Origin: Paenibacillus zeirhizosphaerae
GTDB lineage: Bacteria > Bacillota > Bacilli > Paenibacillales > Paenibacillaceae
Assembly (NCBI RefSeq): GCF_030705605.1
Contig: NZ_JAPCKK010000012.1
Span: forward strand, 1-64,000
Reading direction: 5' to 3'
Length of the DNA: 64,000 bases
The notes beneath the pieces were generated by a model. The model was not told where the DNA came from. It worked only from the letters and a program-made list of their open reading frames with translations, and did not search any database. How positions within the stretch are numbered: position 1 is the first letter of the stretch; each line of letters starts with the position of its first letter. The translations under genes were made by a program, and so were the position numbers. Below, one piece after another: positions 9,052-18,550 of the stretch.

Positions 9052-10284
9052 ATGGCAAAAGAAAAAATCGTACTGGCGTATTCCGGGGGTCTCGATACGT
9101 CGGTCATCCTGAAATGGCTGAAGGAAACCTATGACGCGGAAATTATTGCTTTTACAGCGGATATCGGCCAGAAGGATGAGCTGGACGGGCTGGAGGAAAA
9201 AGCGCTGGCAACCGGCGCATCCAAGGTATACATCGACGACCTGCGCGCCGAGTTTGCGAAGGATTTCATTTATCCGATGTTCCAGGCAGGGGCTTTGTAT
9301 GAAGGCCAGTATCTGCTTGGCACAAGCATCGCACGTCCGCTGATCGCCAAGCGCATGGTAGAGATTGCGCAGGCGGAAGGCGCGACGGCCATCGCCCACG
9401 GTGCTACAGGCAAAGGCAACGACCAGGTGCGCTTCGAGCTGAACGCGGCGGCGCTGACGCCGGACATCAAGGTGATTGCGCCTTGGCGGCTGGAAGAGTT
9501 CCGCAATCAGTTCCCGGGAAGAGCGGAAATGATCGCTTATGCGGAAAAGCACGGCATCCCGGTCACCGCATCTGCGGCGAAGCCGTATTCCACAGACCGC
9601 AACCTGCTGCACATCAGTTACGAAAGCGGGGTGCTGGAGGATCCGTGGTTTGATCCGAGCACACCGGAGAACAAGGATATGTTCCTGCTGAGCAACGATC
9701 CCGAGGACGCGCCGGACACACCGGAATACCTGGAGCTTGAATTTGAACAAGGCAATTGTGTCGCGCTGAACGGCGAGCGTCTGAGCCCGCTGCAGGTGAT
9801 GGAGAAGCTGAATGAGCTGGGCGGCAAGCATGGTATCGGCCGTGTCGATATGGTGGAGAACCGTTTCGTCGGCATGAAGAGCCGTGGTGTATACGAGACG
9901 CCGGGCGGTACCATCCTGTTCACGGCGCATCGCAAAATGGAATCCATTACGATGGACCGCGAAGTGATGAATCTGCGTGACAGTCTGATTACGAGATACA
10001 GCACGCTTGTGTACAACGGCTTCTGGTTTGCGCCGGAGCGTCTGGCATTGCAGGCACTCGTTGCGGAGAGCCAGAAAAATGTGACTGGCACGGTGCGCGT
10101 GAAGCTGTATAAAGGCAATGTCATCGGCGCAGGCGTGAAAAGTCCGGTCAGCCTGTACAATCCGGACATCGCCACGATGGAAGCCGATCCTACCCAGGCC
10201 TACGATCAAGGGGACGCAACCGGCTTTATCCGCCTGAATGCGCTCCGCTTGAAGGTGTATTCCGGTGTAAATCAGAATAAATAA
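9052..10284 (+). CDS. argG: Argininosuccinate synthase
   Basis: Joins citrulline and aspartate using ATP. The N-terminal PP-loop motif [10 protein letters not shown] identifies the ATP pyrophosphatase fold, and conserved [14 protein letters not shown] and SYESG segments follow. ATG 9052 is chosen over the upstream ATG 9001: GGGAGG lies ten bases before it, and translation from 9052 begins at the family's usual [13 protein letters not shown]. The result is 410 residues, standard length. Confidence 0.96.
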   Translation: MAKEKIVLAYSGGLDTSVILKWLKETYDAEIIAFTADIGQKDELDGLEEKALATGASKVYIDDLRAEFAKDFIYPMFQAGALYEGQYLLGTSIARPLIAKRMVEIAQAEGATAIAHGATGKGNDQVRFELNAAALTPDIKVIAPWRLEEFRNQFPGRAEMIAYAEKHGIPVTASAAKPYSTDRNLLHISYESGVLEDPWFDPSTPENKDMFLLSNDPEDAPDTPEYLELEFEQGNCVALNGERLSPLQVMEKLNELGGKHGIGRVDMVENRFVGMKSRGVYETPGGTILFTAHRKMESITMDREVMNLRDSLITRYSTLVYNGFWFAPERLALQALVAESQKNVTGTVRVKLYKGNVIGAGVKSPVSLYNPDIATMEADPTQAYDQGDATGFIRLNALRLKVYSGVNQNK

Positions 10285-10304
10285 GGCAGAGAGGGGGCAG
10301 CAGA

Positions 10305-11723
10305 ATGAGCAAGCTGTGGGGCGGCCGTTTTACGAAGCAGACGAACAAGCTCGTGGAAGAATATACGGCTTCCATCAACTTTGATAAGACACTGGCTGAA
10401 GAGGACATTCAGGGCAGTCTGGCCCATGTCACCATGCTGGGCAAATGCGGAATTGTTCCGCAGGAGGATGTCGAGATCATTAAAGAGGGTCTGTTAAAGG
10501 TGCTGGAGCGCATCCGCAAGGGAGAGATTGAGTTCTCCGTAGCGGACGAGGATATTCACATGAATATCGAAAAGAATCTGATTGAAGAGATCGGTCCTGT
10601 CGGCGGCAAGCTGCATACAGGCCGCAGCCGTAACGACCAGGTGGCGACGGACATGCATCTGTACCTGCGCGGCCGTGTGGTTGCTCTTGTTGGCATGCTG
10701 CATGCGGTACAAGAAGCATTGATCGGACAGGCCAAGGAAAACATGGACACGATTGTGCCTGGTTATACGCATCTGCAGCGGGCGCAACCGATTCTGTTCG
10801 CCCATCATTTGATGGCGTATGTGTCTATGTTTGAGCGAGATATCGACCGGTTGAAGGATAGTTATAAGCGTATCAATATCCTGCCGCTTGGCGCAGGGGC
10901 GCTGGCCGGAACGACGTTCCCGATCGATCGTCATTTTGTGGCTGAGCAGCTCGGATTTGATGGTGTATACGAGAATAGTCTGGATGCGGTCAGCGACCGT
11001 GATTTTATCGTTGAATTCCTGGCCGCGGCTTCGCTGATCATGACCCATCTGTCCCGGCTCAGCGAGGAGCTGGTGCTGTGGAGCAGCACGGAATTCAGCT
11101 TTGTCGAGCTGGACGATGCCTTCTGCACAGGCAGCAGCATCATGCCGCAGAAGAAAAACCCAGATGTGCCTGAGCTGGTACGCGGCAAAACTGGTCGTGT
11201 CTACGGCAACCTGATGGGACTGCTAACTGTGCTGAAGTCCTTGCCGTTGGCCTACAACAAGGATATGCAGGAAGACAAGGAAGGCATGTTCGACACCGTG
11301 GCGACGCTGGAAGGCGCGCTGCAGTTGTTCGCGCCGATGATCGCCACGATGAAGGTCAACAAGGAGCGCATGCGCCGAGCGGTGAACCAGGACTTCTCCA
11401 ACGCGACGGATATTGCGGACTTTCTGGTGGGTAAAGGGCTCCCGTTCCGCCAGGCGCATGAAGTGATCGGCAAGACGGTGCTGTACTGCATCCAGAACGG
11501 CAAATACCTGCTTGACCTGACCTTGGATGAGTTCAAGCAGTTCTCGGAGCTGTTTGACGACCGGATCTATGCTGTGTTGCAGCCGGAAGCGGTCGTGAAC
11601 GCCCGCAACGTGTACGGCGGAACCGCCACTGCTCAGGTCACAGATGCGATCACGCGCAGCGAGAAAACGCTGCAAGCTACCGTGCACTGGCTGGAGCTCC
11701 GTCGGGGAAATGTGGAGGCATAA
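10305..11723 (+). CDS. argH: Argininosuccinate lyase
   Basis: Last step of arginine synthesis: cleaves argininosuccinate to arginine and fumarate. A member of the fumarase/aspartase superfamily, 472 residues, with the signature [12 protein letters not shown] near residues 280-291 carrying the catalytic serine loop, and an early TGRSRNDQ motif. It starts 20 bases after argG behind GAGAGGGGG and is followed by a strong terminator, which closes the seven-gene operon. Confidence 0.96.
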   Translation: MSKLWGGRFTKQTNKLVEEYTASINFDKTLAEEDIQGSLAHVTMLGKCGIVPQEDVEIIKEGLLKVLERIRKGEIEFSVADEDIHMNIEKNLIEEIGPVGGKLHTGRSRNDQVATDMHLYLRGRVVALVGMLHAVQEALIGQAKENMDTIVPGYTHLQRAQPILFAHHLMAYVSMFERDIDRLKDSYKRINILPLGAGALAGTTFPIDRHFVAEQLGFDGVYENSLDAVSDRDFIVEFLAAASLIMTHLSRLSEELVLWSSTEFSFVELDDAFCTGSSIMPQKKNPDVPELVRGKTGRVYGNLMGLLTVLKSLPLAYNKDMQEDKEGMFDTVATLEGALQLFAPMIATMKVNKERMRRAVNQDFSNATDIADFLVGKGLPFRQAHEVIGKTVLYCIQNGKYLLDLTLDEFKQFSELFDDRIYAVLQPEAVVNARNVYGGTATAQVTDAITRSEKTLQATVHWLELRRGNVEA

Positions 11724-11751
11724 TATTTAGAAGATCACAGTTGAAGCAAAC

Positions 11752-11809
11752 AAGGAAGAAGCCCCAGGTGTCGAACTGAACTTTGACCCCGCAGGCTTCT
11801 TCCTTTTTC
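11752..11809 (+). terminator. Terminator of the arginine operon
   Basis: A perfect 12-bp stem (11752-11763 with 11794-11805) with a 30-base loop is followed by T residues. It sits 28 bases after the argH stop. The left arm is purine-rich, so on the minus strand it lacks a good T tract; it mainly serves argH. Confidence 0.8.
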
Positions 11810-11844
11810 TGTTCAGACAGGCGCGTCTTCGGGTGTCCATCCAT

Positions 11845-12387
11845 TTAAACCATGTGCGCCAGCACCAGACCGCCGTAAATGAATGCCGCCACAATCACCA
11901 GCGCGGGGTGAATCTTGCGCAGATTCATGGCCCAGAAGGCCACGGCTGCAATGCCGAGTGACTGCCACATGCCGATGGAAGCAAAGGACGTGGCGCCCAT
12001 TTGCCAGGTCAGCACTGCCATCATGACTGCGATGACCGGCTGCACGAGCAGCGTCATGCCTTTGACGACCGGGGACTGCCGGTACTTGGCCATAATGCGC
12101 AGCAGGATGATCAGCGCGGCGGCCGACGGAACCACAGTGGCAGCAAGCGCAATCAGAGCGCCTAACCAGCCGGACACGTCATAACCGACAAAGGCGGCAA
12201 TTTTGGTGGCAATCGGTCCGGGCAGAGCATTGCCAAGCGCCAGCATATTGGAAAATGCCTGATCATCTAGCCAATGATAGCGGGGTACAATTTCTTCATA
12301 CATTAACGGGATCGAGGCGGGGCCTCCCCCATATCCCAGGACATTAGCAATAAAGAATCCAAGCAGAAGCTGCAGCCATTCGATCAT
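11845..12387 (-). CDS. Chromate transporter, short-chain CHR protein (second subunit)
   Basis: Hydrophobic protein of 180 residues with about five to six membrane segments and the CHR-family signature GYGGGPASIPL near the N-terminus, plus NALPGPIATK. Short CHR proteins work as pairs that export chromate from the cytoplasm. The gene overlaps the preceding CHR gene by four bases (coupled translation). With the Lrp-type gene upstream it reproduces the Bacillus chrS-chr3N-chr3C order, this one corresponding to Chr3C. Confidence 0.88.
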   Translation of the reverse strand: MIEWLQLLLGFFIANVLGYGGGPASIPLMYEEIVPRYHWLDDQAFSNMLALGNALPGPIATKIAAFVGYDVSGWLGALIALAATVVPSAAALIILLRIMAKYRQSPVVKGMTLLVQPVIAVMMAVLTWQMGATSFASIGMWQSLGIAAVAFWAMNLRKIHPALVIVAAFIYGGLVLAHMV

Positions 12388-12983
12388 AGACCCTCCTCCT
12401 TTTGCTTGCGGCGTGCCTTCATCTTCGCCAGAAGCCGGAAATGCACGGCTCCGTAAGCAAGAAATAGCACGATTACAATGGCCGGATGAATTTCAATGAT
12501 CTGAAGCAGCAGCAGGGAAATGATAAAGAAGGCGATCCCCACATATTTGCCCAGTCCCTTGACAGCTTTCTCCCCGAATTCATAAGCCATGGTGCCGAGC
12601 ATGACCGCCACGACAGGGGTCACCGCAGCAATCATGCCCGCGATGACCCTGGAGGTGCTCAGAAACTGCACGGCAGATAGCAGCGCAACCATGGCGATGC
12701 AGCTTGGCAGGATGTGGGCAAGCACCGCGATGATCGCGCCGAGAGCTCCTTTTTGCCGGTATCCGAGGTAGGCTGCCATTTTGGTTGCAATCGGTCCGGG
12801 CAGGGCGTTGGCAATCGCCAGCGTCTCTCCGAATTCATCGTCCTCCATCCACTGATAACGGGTGACGGCTTCGTAACGGATCAGCGGAATGACGGACGGT
12901 CCGCCGCCGTAACCGAGAATACCGGTGCGCATCATGGCGGCCGACAGATTCCAATAGGTTGTGCCTGATGATTTCATCGTCAT
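12384..12983 (-). CDS. Chromate transporter, short-chain CHR protein (first subunit)
   Basis: Half-size CHR protein of 199 residues with the family motif GYGGGPSVIPLI and NALPGPIATKMA, membrane helices throughout and a basic C-terminal tail ending in KARRKQKEE. Homologous to the overlapping downstream gene: the shared motifs show an old tandem duplication. The two proteins are expected to sit in opposite orientations in the membrane and form one exporter. The basic cytoplasmic tail supports an inside C-terminus here. Confidence 0.88.
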   Translation of the reverse strand: MTMKSSGTTYWNLSAAMMRTGILGYGGGPSVIPLIRYEAVTRYQWMEDDEFGETLAIANALPGPIATKMAAYLGYRQKGALGAIIAVLAHILPSCIAMVALLSAVQFLSTSRVIAGMIAAVTPVVAVMLGTMAYEFGEKAVKGLGKYVGIAFFIISLLLLQIIEIHPAIVIVLFLAYGAVHFRLLAKMKARRKQKEEGL

Positions 12984-13010
12984 TGGATTAAAGTTCCTCT
13001 CTTGTCCATG

Positions 13011-13487
13011 TTATAAACGCATGCCCATGCGGCTCTTGTAGCGCTGAATCAGCACCTGGCAATCTACCCCGGTAATGCCTGGAAGGGGATACAGCTTTTC
13101 CTTCAGAAACTGTTCCATTTCCTGATGGTTGGCGAACAAGCCGTGCATATGCAGTTTGCTCGGGCCGGTCATGTGGTACAAGCTTGTCACTGTAGGTTCC
13201 TCGGCAAGAATTTCGGCCACCTGCTGCAGATGCTTGGGCTCCACCTCAACGTTAAAAAAAGCCGACACCGAAATGCCGATCTTCTCGGGATTAATGACGG
13301 CGGTAAAACGCTCAATGACCCCATGATCCATCAAGGCCTGAATACGGGTCTGCACGGCTACGCGGGAAAGGCCGATTTCCTTAGCAAGGTCTGTATAGGA
13401 GATGCGGGCGTTTTGGTGCAGGATGGAGATAATTTTGCGGTCAATCGTGTCGACAGGTGCGTGAGCCTGCTCATCCATATTTTTCAT
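13011..13487 (-). CDS. Lrp/AsnC-family transcription regulator (ChrS-like)
   Basis: Regulator of 158 residues with an N-terminal helix-turn-helix ([20 protein letters not shown], then [12 protein letters not shown]) and a C-terminal Lrp ligand-binding/oligomerisation domain. It starts the operon 27 bases before the first CHR gene. In B. subtilis the equivalent gene (ywrC, chrS) controls its own operon in response to chromate, so autoregulation by chromate is the natural hypothesis here. No operator could be singled out by eye. Confidence 0.87.
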   Translation of the reverse strand: MKNMDEQAHAPVDTIDRKIISILHQNARISYTDLAKEIGLSRVAVQTRIQALMDHGVIERFTAVINPEKIGISVSAFFNVEVEPKHLQQVAEILAEEPTVTSLYHMTGPSKLHMHGLFANHQEMEQFLKEKLYPLPGITGVDCQVLIQRYKSRMGMRL

Positions 13488-13636
13488 GATGTGATCCTTT
13501 CCTGTTCAAATTCCAAACGAAATATAATAATCTATTTTCATTTCTTTATGTATGAATATAAGCTTAAAATGATTACCAATCAATGGTTGTAATCTGATTT
13601 TTGTTTCGTTTTGATAAAAAAACCGTTCGTTTTAGT

Positions 13637-13680
13637 AACAAAACAGGAAACCCTTCGCCAGAAAGGATTTCCTGTTTTTT
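13637..13680 (-). terminator. Terminator between esterase and Lrp-type gene
   Basis: Stem of ten bases (13641-13650 with 13668-13677), extended by a CC/GG segment after a bulge. On the minus strand it is followed by TTTTG and lies 40 bases after the esterase stop, separating the esterase from the chromate operon. The plus strand also has a T6 run. Confidence 0.65.
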
Positions 13681-13718
13681 GACGCATATTCGACAAAATT
13701 AGCATTAGGTGTGACGGC

Positions 13719-14507
13719 CTATTTCCGCTCGAAAGGCAGCCATGCCAGCACCTCTTGTATTTTGGCATCCCAATAGCCCCACTCGTGCTCCCCCGGTCCC
13801 TCTTCATAAGTAAGCTGGATGCCGGTGTTCAGACAAGCGTCCCGGAAGTTCAAATTTTCCTGATACAAAAAATCCTCCGTTCCGCAGCACTGGTAGAGCA
13901 GCGGCTTTGCGCCTTCACTCCGGTCGAGGCGTGCAAGCAGCTCCAGCAGGTCATTGTCTGTGCCTTGGATGGGGGCGGCACCGAAGATTCGGTCCCATTC
14001 GGCGGCTTCCATGACGCTCAGCTGCGGCGAGGTCCTCATTTTGCTTAAATCCAGTGCGCCTGACAGGCTGGCTGCGGCCGCAAACTTGTCCGGATGCCGC
14101 AGCGCAAGCTTGAACGCCCCGTAGCCGCCCATGGACAGGCCTGCAACAAAGTTGTCCTCCCGCTTGTCAGATAGTGGAAAGAAAGAGCGGGCGAGCCGTG
14201 GCAGCTCTTCGCTGATGAAGGTCCAGTAAGCGCCTCCATCAGCCATATCCGTGTAGAAGCTGCGATGGACCTGAGGCATGACGACCGCGATCCCGAGCGA
14301 TGCGACATACCTTTCGATGGAGGTGCGGCGCAGCCAGATGGAATCATCATCCGATAAGCCATGCAGTAAATAAAGGGTAGGATGCGGCCCGTGTCCTTTC
14401 GTATTTTGCAGTCCGATCTGGGAGCGGGTTTGCTGCGGCAGAATGACCGTCATGGACGTGCTCAGCCCGAGTGTTTCCGAATAGAACCGGCATTCAATCA
14501 GCGCCAT
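13719..14507 (-). CDS. Alpha/beta-hydrolase esterase (EstA / S-formylglutathione-hydrolase-like)
   Basis: Esterase of 262 residues in the esterase-D family. The oxyanion region LLHGLSDDD, the nucleophile elbow GLSMGGYGA with Ser125, an acidic residue in CGTEDF and the histidine in GEHEWGYWD make a complete Ser-Asp-His triad. No signal peptide is visible, so it is cytoplasmic. Such enzymes hydrolyse short acyl esters (tributyrin-type) or S-formylglutathione; since bacilli lack glutathione, a general short-chain esterase is likelier. It is monocistronic. Confidence 0.85.
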   Translation of the reverse strand: MALIECRFYSETLGLSTSMTVILPQQTRSQIGLQNTKGHGPHPTLYLLHGLSDDDSIWLRRTSIERYVASLGIAVVMPQVHRSFYTDMADGGAYWTFISEELPRLARSFFPLSDKREDNFVAGLSMGGYGAFKLALRHPDKFAAAASLSGALDLSKMRTSPQLSVMEAAEWDRIFGAAPIQGTDNDLLELLARLDRSEGAKPLLYQCCGTEDFLYQENLNFRDACLNTGIQLTYEEGPGEHEWGYWDAKIQEVLAWLPFERK

Positions 14508-14889
14508 AAGTGTAGTTCCTCCTTTTGAAAAAGTAATTATTCCAGCAAATGATAAGCGCTTGCATGAACTATTTTATCGGAAATGATGAGTGGTGTCCTG
14601 ACGGAATTAAAGGTTTTGACATTTCTTGAATTTCGTAAATATGAAAATTAAAATTCGCAATAAATCAACGAAAAATGAAATATAGCTTTGCTTAGTGATT
14701 CTGGTGTTGATGAAAATAGAATCTTAAGTCCTGGTGTTGATGTTTTTTTATGCAGCATACCGCGAATGGGAGAATCGAATCATTTTCTGGAAAAAAGGGT
14801 TTTCATTGTTTGGAAATCTGATAAATTGTTTTAAAAAGGATGGGAGCTTCATTTCTTCGCAAGCCAACTCAAAGGAGGATGTAAAAGGA
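14508..14889. other. Divergent intergenic region before the SLH gene
   Basis: AT-rich 382-bp stretch between the esterase and the SLH protein. It holds a TTGACA (14616-14621) without a convincing -10 at standard spacing, an imperfect palindrome centred on AAGCGCTT (14549-14565), and a direct repeat (14701-14742, listed separately). I see no gene in it. Confidence 0.6.
14701..14742 (+). repeat. 12-bp direct repeat spaced by 30 bp upstream of the SLH gene
   Basis: CTGGTGTTGATG occurs exactly at 14701-14712 and again at 14731-14742. The period of 30 bp is close to three DNA turns, which would place both copies on one face of the helix. It lies about 150 bases before the SLH start. Confidence 0.7.
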
Positions 14890-16026
14890 ATGGGAAAATA
14901 TTTTCGCAAAGTAGTGACAGGAGCTTTGGGAACGGGATTGGTGCTGAGCGCATTCAGCAGCGCATCCGCAGCGACTGAAAATCTGAGCACGCATTGGGCC
15001 GGGGATCAGATCAAGCGCTGGGTAGCGATCGGCACTCTGGGCGGATATAGTGACGGTACACTGAAGCCGGACGGAAGCATTACGCGCGCCGAATTCATTT
15101 CACTTGTCAACCGTACCTTTGGCTCCTTCACTTCGTCCGCGCCGACGGTTGCGGATACCACCTATGGTTCAACCGGTTCCGGCTTCAGCGACCTGTCCTC
15201 CGGCAGTTGGGCTTATAACGATATCATGACAGCGGTACAGGCCGGTTATATCAACGGTTATGCGGATGACAGGATTCGCCCGAATCAACAGGTAACACGT
15301 CAGGAGGCAGCAGCGATTATCGCTAAGGTCATTGGGCTGACACCGGGTTCAGCAAGCACGCTCACAGGCTTCTCCGATGCTGACGAGATCGCTTCCTGGA
15401 GCAGAGGTAGTGTAGCGGCTGTGATCGGGCAGGGTTATATGAACGGGTATCCTGATGGCAGCTTTAAGCCTGAGAAAGAGCTTACCCGCGCTGAGGCCGT
15501 CGTTATTCTGGATGCGGCATCCGGATATACGCTGGACGATACGGACAATATCATAGCTCCTGATGAAAATACAGGAAGCGTTATTGATGATACTTACGGC
15601 GAAGATGATAATATGGTCCTCCCTCCGGTAGATACGGATGCCGAGCCTGAGCCCGCAGAAGATACGGACACTTCTACCGATACGGAAGATACGGCGGCCG
15701 CTGACAGCGGGGATGCTGTAGATACACAGGTATCAGCGCCGGATGTAGATGCTGTGGAGAGCGGGGAAAGCAGCATCACCGGTACGGCTGATCCGGGTGT
15801 GACCATCCGTGTATATTCTGAGGATGACACGCTTCTTGGCAGTGACACAGCGGATGAGTACGGACTGTTTGAGGTTTCCGTTTCGGAAGTGACGGGGGAT
15901 GCCGTATTGAGGGTCATTGCTGAGGATGCCGACGGCAATGAGAGCACAGAGGTTGAAATTACGGTGGTCAGCGAGGATGGTAATGATTCCACGTCCACGG
16001 AGGATGAGGACAGCATTGATCAGTAA
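14890..16026 (+). CDS. SLH-domain cell-surface protein with acidic linker and Ig-like domain
   Basis: Exported protein of 378 residues. Signal peptide (about 1-27, ending in SSASA), then three S-layer-homology repeats seen through GYSDGTLKPDGSITRAEF, GYADDRIRPNQQVTRQEA and GYPDGSFKPEKELTRAEA. A linker very rich in Asp, Glu and Thr (about 220-285) follows, then a bacterial Ig-like domain (GTADPGVTIRVYSEDDTLLGS..). SLH repeats anchor proteins to pyruvylated secondary cell-wall polymer. The start is ATG 14890 with AAAGGAGG at 14871-14878. The modest size suggests an accessory surface protein, not the main S-layer subunit. Confidence 0.92.
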   Translation: MGKYFRKVVTGALGTGLVLSAFSSASAATENLSTHWAGDQIKRWVAIGTLGGYSDGTLKPDGSITRAEFISLVNRTFGSFTSSAPTVADTTYGSTGSGFSDLSSGSWAYNDIMTAVQAGYINGYADDRIRPNQQVTRQEAAAIIAKVIGLTPGSASTLTGFSDADEIASWSRGSVAAVIGQGYMNGYPDGSFKPEKELTRAEAVVILDAASGYTLDDTDNIIAPDENTGSVIDDTYGEDDNMVLPPVDTDAEPEPAEDTDTSTDTEDTAAADSGDAVDTQVSAPDVDAVESGESSITGTADPGVTIRVYSEDDTLLGSDTADEYGLFEVSVSEVTGDAVLRVIAEDADGNESTEVEITVVSEDGNDSTSTEDEDSIDQ

Positions 16027-16075
16027 AGTTAACAACTGAAGCAAGGGTGTACCGCCCTGGTTGAGAGGGTAAAGC

Positions 16076-16110
16076 GAAAGCCGAGGGCTCTAATAGCTCC
16101 GGCTTTCTTG
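16076..16110. terminator. Hairpin between convergent SLH and VanW genes
   Basis: Seven-base stem (16076-16082 with 16101-16107) extended by GAG/CTC across a one-base bulge. It sits between two convergent genes. The T tracts on either side are short, so it is a weak or bidirectional terminator. Confidence 0.5.
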
Positions 16111-16114
16111 CCGT

Positions 16115-17563
16115 TTAATCCGAGTCTGTTTTGCCAACACCATCCTCGATCAGGGGGGAGCGGGATGGCTGCTGTCTATCTGTATTGGGTGTACGTCCTC
16201 TGAACTCGCTGCCAATGGCGATAACTCGTTTTTGCGCACTGTATGTGTCACGTGAAATTCGGATTCGCTCGACGGGCTTTCCATTAATGAGCTTCGTACG
16301 GAATGTATCGACAACATACCCGGGCTTACCCTCTTGGATCAATTGCTGACCGCTGCCGGGAAGACCGCTGTTCACATAGCTTACCGACGGGCTCAGCGTC
16401 TCAACCGTCCGTGATTCGATCCGATAGGAGACATTGGAGGGGAAGGTGCCGAAAAATTTGACGGTCAGCACTCCGTTACGAACTCCCGTACGAAGCAGCA
16501 GATGCTTGCCGGTGTTGTTTCTGAAACGGAAATTAATGTAGCCGGAGGCGAAGGTGGCATCCTGTCCTTTAGGCAGATAACTGACAGGCAGGGAGTGGTT
16601 GCGGCGCTCCACAATTTCAAGGCCAGCACGCAGGGCTGCATTGTATACCGTACTGGACACCTGGCAAATGCCGCCGCCGATGCCGGGCTGTAGACGACCG
16701 TTGACGATAACGGGTGCCTTTCGGAATCCGTATTGGCTCTCCGCCTTAGCGATGACCTTTCCGTAATCGAATACGCCCTCTGGCTCAAGAATCATGCCAT
16801 CAACGGCCCTTGCTGCCGACGCCACGTTAAACACTCGTCCTGCTGAGCTGCCGCGGAGCTTGGTCGAGAACAGAGTAATACGCCGCTCAATGCCCTCCTT
16901 TTTCAGCTTCTCTAGCGTTATGTCAGGCTCTTCAACGGCCAGCGGCAGTACAAGCTCAACGCCGCCGTCATCTGTTTGATCGAGAATGGAAAAATCGGCT
17001 GGCAAAGACTCGTCCAATCTGGTGCGCAATGACTTCCATTGAATTCGGTAGACCGGTATTTCGGGGATGTATTTAACGGTATCGTCGGCTTCAATCCGGC
17101 GAACTGCATTTGCCGGTTCACCGTAACGTGCCTTCTCCCATTCGGTGTTGAGCCTCTTTTCCAGCACCTCCGGCCTGCGTTCGGCTTCAATATTCCAAGA
17201 GCGGGGGAAAGAGGCACGGACGCGGACCCGCTGCAGCAAGCTTCCTTTTTGTAATCCTTCCAGTGCCCCCATAAAATGATCGGCATTGTAGACAATGCCT
17301 GCTTCGCCAAGCGACATCTGCACATCCGGGGCACGGGTCTCCTGATCGATAAGCACGAGTGGAATGGCTTCCATCGCTTGCAGGTCCGAACGGACACGGT
17401 CGGCCGCTTCATCCAGCTTCATGCCGCCGATGCCGTGTCCTCCTACCGTCACTCCTTCGGGTACGATATTCCGGTTGGCGTATAAGTGAAGTCCGCCATA
17501 AATCACGGAACCTGCCAATATGACAGACAGGACAACAATCATGATGAAATGTACTTTTTTCAT
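16115..17563 (-). CDS. VanW-family protein with N-terminal peptidoglycan-binding-like domains
   Basis: Membrane-anchored or secreted protein of 482 residues. One N-terminal membrane segment (about 7-25) precedes a YoaR-type region (putative peptidoglycan-binding domain 4, about 35-240), followed by the VanW domain with the hallmark PGIGGGICQVSSTVYNAALRAG. VanW proteins are of unsettled biochemical role; they occur in some glycopeptide-resistance clusters and, as here, as stand-alone wall proteins. ATG 17563 is preferred over 17578 because GGGAG lies eight bases before it. It is divergent from ftsE, and the shared gap contains a WalR-like box. Confidence 0.87.
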   Translation of the reverse strand: MKKVHFIMIVVLSVILAGSVIYGGLHLYANRNIVPEGVTVGGHGIGGMKLDEAADRVRSDLQAMEAIPLVLIDQETRAPDVQMSLGEAGIVYNADHFMGALEGLQKGSLLQRVRVRASFPRSWNIEAERRPEVLEKRLNTEWEKARYGEPANAVRRIEADDTVKYIPEIPVYRIQWKSLRTRLDESLPADFSILDQTDDGGVELVLPLAVEEPDITLEKLKKEGIERRITLFSTKLRGSSAGRVFNVASAARAVDGMILEPEGVFDYGKVIAKAESQYGFRKAPVIVNGRLQPGIGGGICQVSSTVYNAALRAGLEIVERRNHSLPVSYLPKGQDATFASGYINFRFRNNTGKHLLLRTGVRNGVLTVKFFGTFPSNVSYRIESRTVETLSPSVSYVNSGLPGSGQQLIQEGKPGYVVDTFRTKLINGKPVERIRISRDTYSAQKRVIAIGSEFRGRTPNTDRQQPSRSPLIEDGVGKTDSD

Positions 17564-17694
17564 AGACAGGTCTCCCATCCTGCAAATCTCCGGGCTTGCC
17601 CGGAAGTACTTACTCTATGTATATGTGAGCCTTCGTTAAAAATCACATGTTACGAAATATGCAAAAAAACGGCAAAATTCCGTCTACTCAACAG

Positions 17695-17711
17695 GTAACA
17701 AATTTGTTACA
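17695..17711 (-). promoter_or_regulatory. WalR-like box inside a perfect palindrome
   Basis: The 16-base palindrome GTAACAAATTTGTTAC (17695-17710) reads on the minus strand, from 17711, as TGTAAC-N5-TGTTAC. That fits the WalR/YycF consensus TGTWAH-N5-TGTWAH. It lies 132 bases upstream of the VanW start and 153 upstream of ftsE. Both flanking transcription units act on peptidoglycan, as WalR targets usually do. The rest of the 17564-17863 gap shows no gene. Confidence 0.4.
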
Positions 17712-17863
17712 ATAAGCCTTAGTCTGATGAATTTCAGCTTTTCCCAAAGGTTTTTAAGGGAAGCTGTCGAAATAGTAATAGTTAGGTGTCTTATTGCCCT
17801 ATACCGGTAGCGTCTCTTCATAAGTACAGTCAACAGCGCAAATATACAGCGGGAAGTGATGAA

Positions 17864-18550
17864 GTGATTGAAATGCAGGACGTGTGGAAGACCTATTCCA
17901 ATGGAACCCACGCGCTTCAAGGAGTGTCGGTCAAAATTGACCGCAATGAATTCGTGTATCTCGTCGGTCCGTCGGGTGCGGGCAAGTCGACGTTTATGAA
18001 GCTTATTTATAGAGAAGAAGTGCCCACCAAGGGACAGATTTCTGTAAACGGATTTAACATCGGCAAGCTTAAGCAGCGCAAAATTCCTTACGTGCGCCGG
18101 AACATTGGCGTTGTATTCCAGGATTTCCGTCTGCTGCCGAGGCTGACTGCATACGAGAACGTTGCCTTTGCGATGGAGGTTATTGAAGCCCCCAATCGGC
18201 TGATCCGCACACGGGTTCCGGAAGTGTTGGAGCTGGTCGGACTGAAGAACAAGGCGAATCGTGACCCGTCTCAGCTCTCCGGCGGTGAGCAACAGCGCGT
18301 GGCCATCGCGCGCGCGATCGTGAACAACCCCTCCGTCATTATTGCGGATGAGCCCACCGGCAACCTGGACCCGGAGAACTCATGGGAGATCATGCAGCTT
18401 CTGGATGAAATCAATTTTCGTGGTACGACTATTATTATGGCGACTCACAACAAGGATATCGTGAATTCCATGCGCAGGCGTGTTATCGCGATTGAACACG
18501 GCCACATTGTGCGGGACCAGATGAGAGGGGAATACGGGTATGACTTTTAA
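17864..18550 (+). CDS. ftsE: Cell-division ABC transporter ATP-binding protein FtsE
   Basis: ATPase of 228 residues that, with FtsX, drives activation of a peptidoglycan hydrolase at the division or elongation site. Walker A GPSGAGKS, signature LSGGEQQR, Walker B IIADEPTG and the H loop ATHN are intact. Translation most likely starts at GTG 17864 (product [14 protein letters not shown]), which gives the exact standard FtsE length; the longer reading frame upstream has no ribosome site. It overlaps ftsX by 11 bases. Confidence 0.95.
   Translation: MIEMQDVWKTYSNGTHALQGVSVKIDRNEFVYLVGPSGAGKSTFMKLIYREEVPTKGQISVNGFNIGKLKQRKIPYVRRNIGVVFQDFRLLPRLTAYENVAFAMEVIEAPNRLIRTRVPEVLELVGLKNKANRDPSQLSGGEQQRVAIARAIVNNPSVIIADEPTGNLDPENSWEIMQLLDEINFRGTTIIMATHNKDIVNSMRRRVIAIEHGHIVRDQMRGEYGYDF

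Noticed and set aside
14549-14565. Catabolite-response element around AAGCGCTT upstream of the esterase
   Set aside because: The core is palindromic, but the outer TG and CA are one base out of register with the cre consensus.
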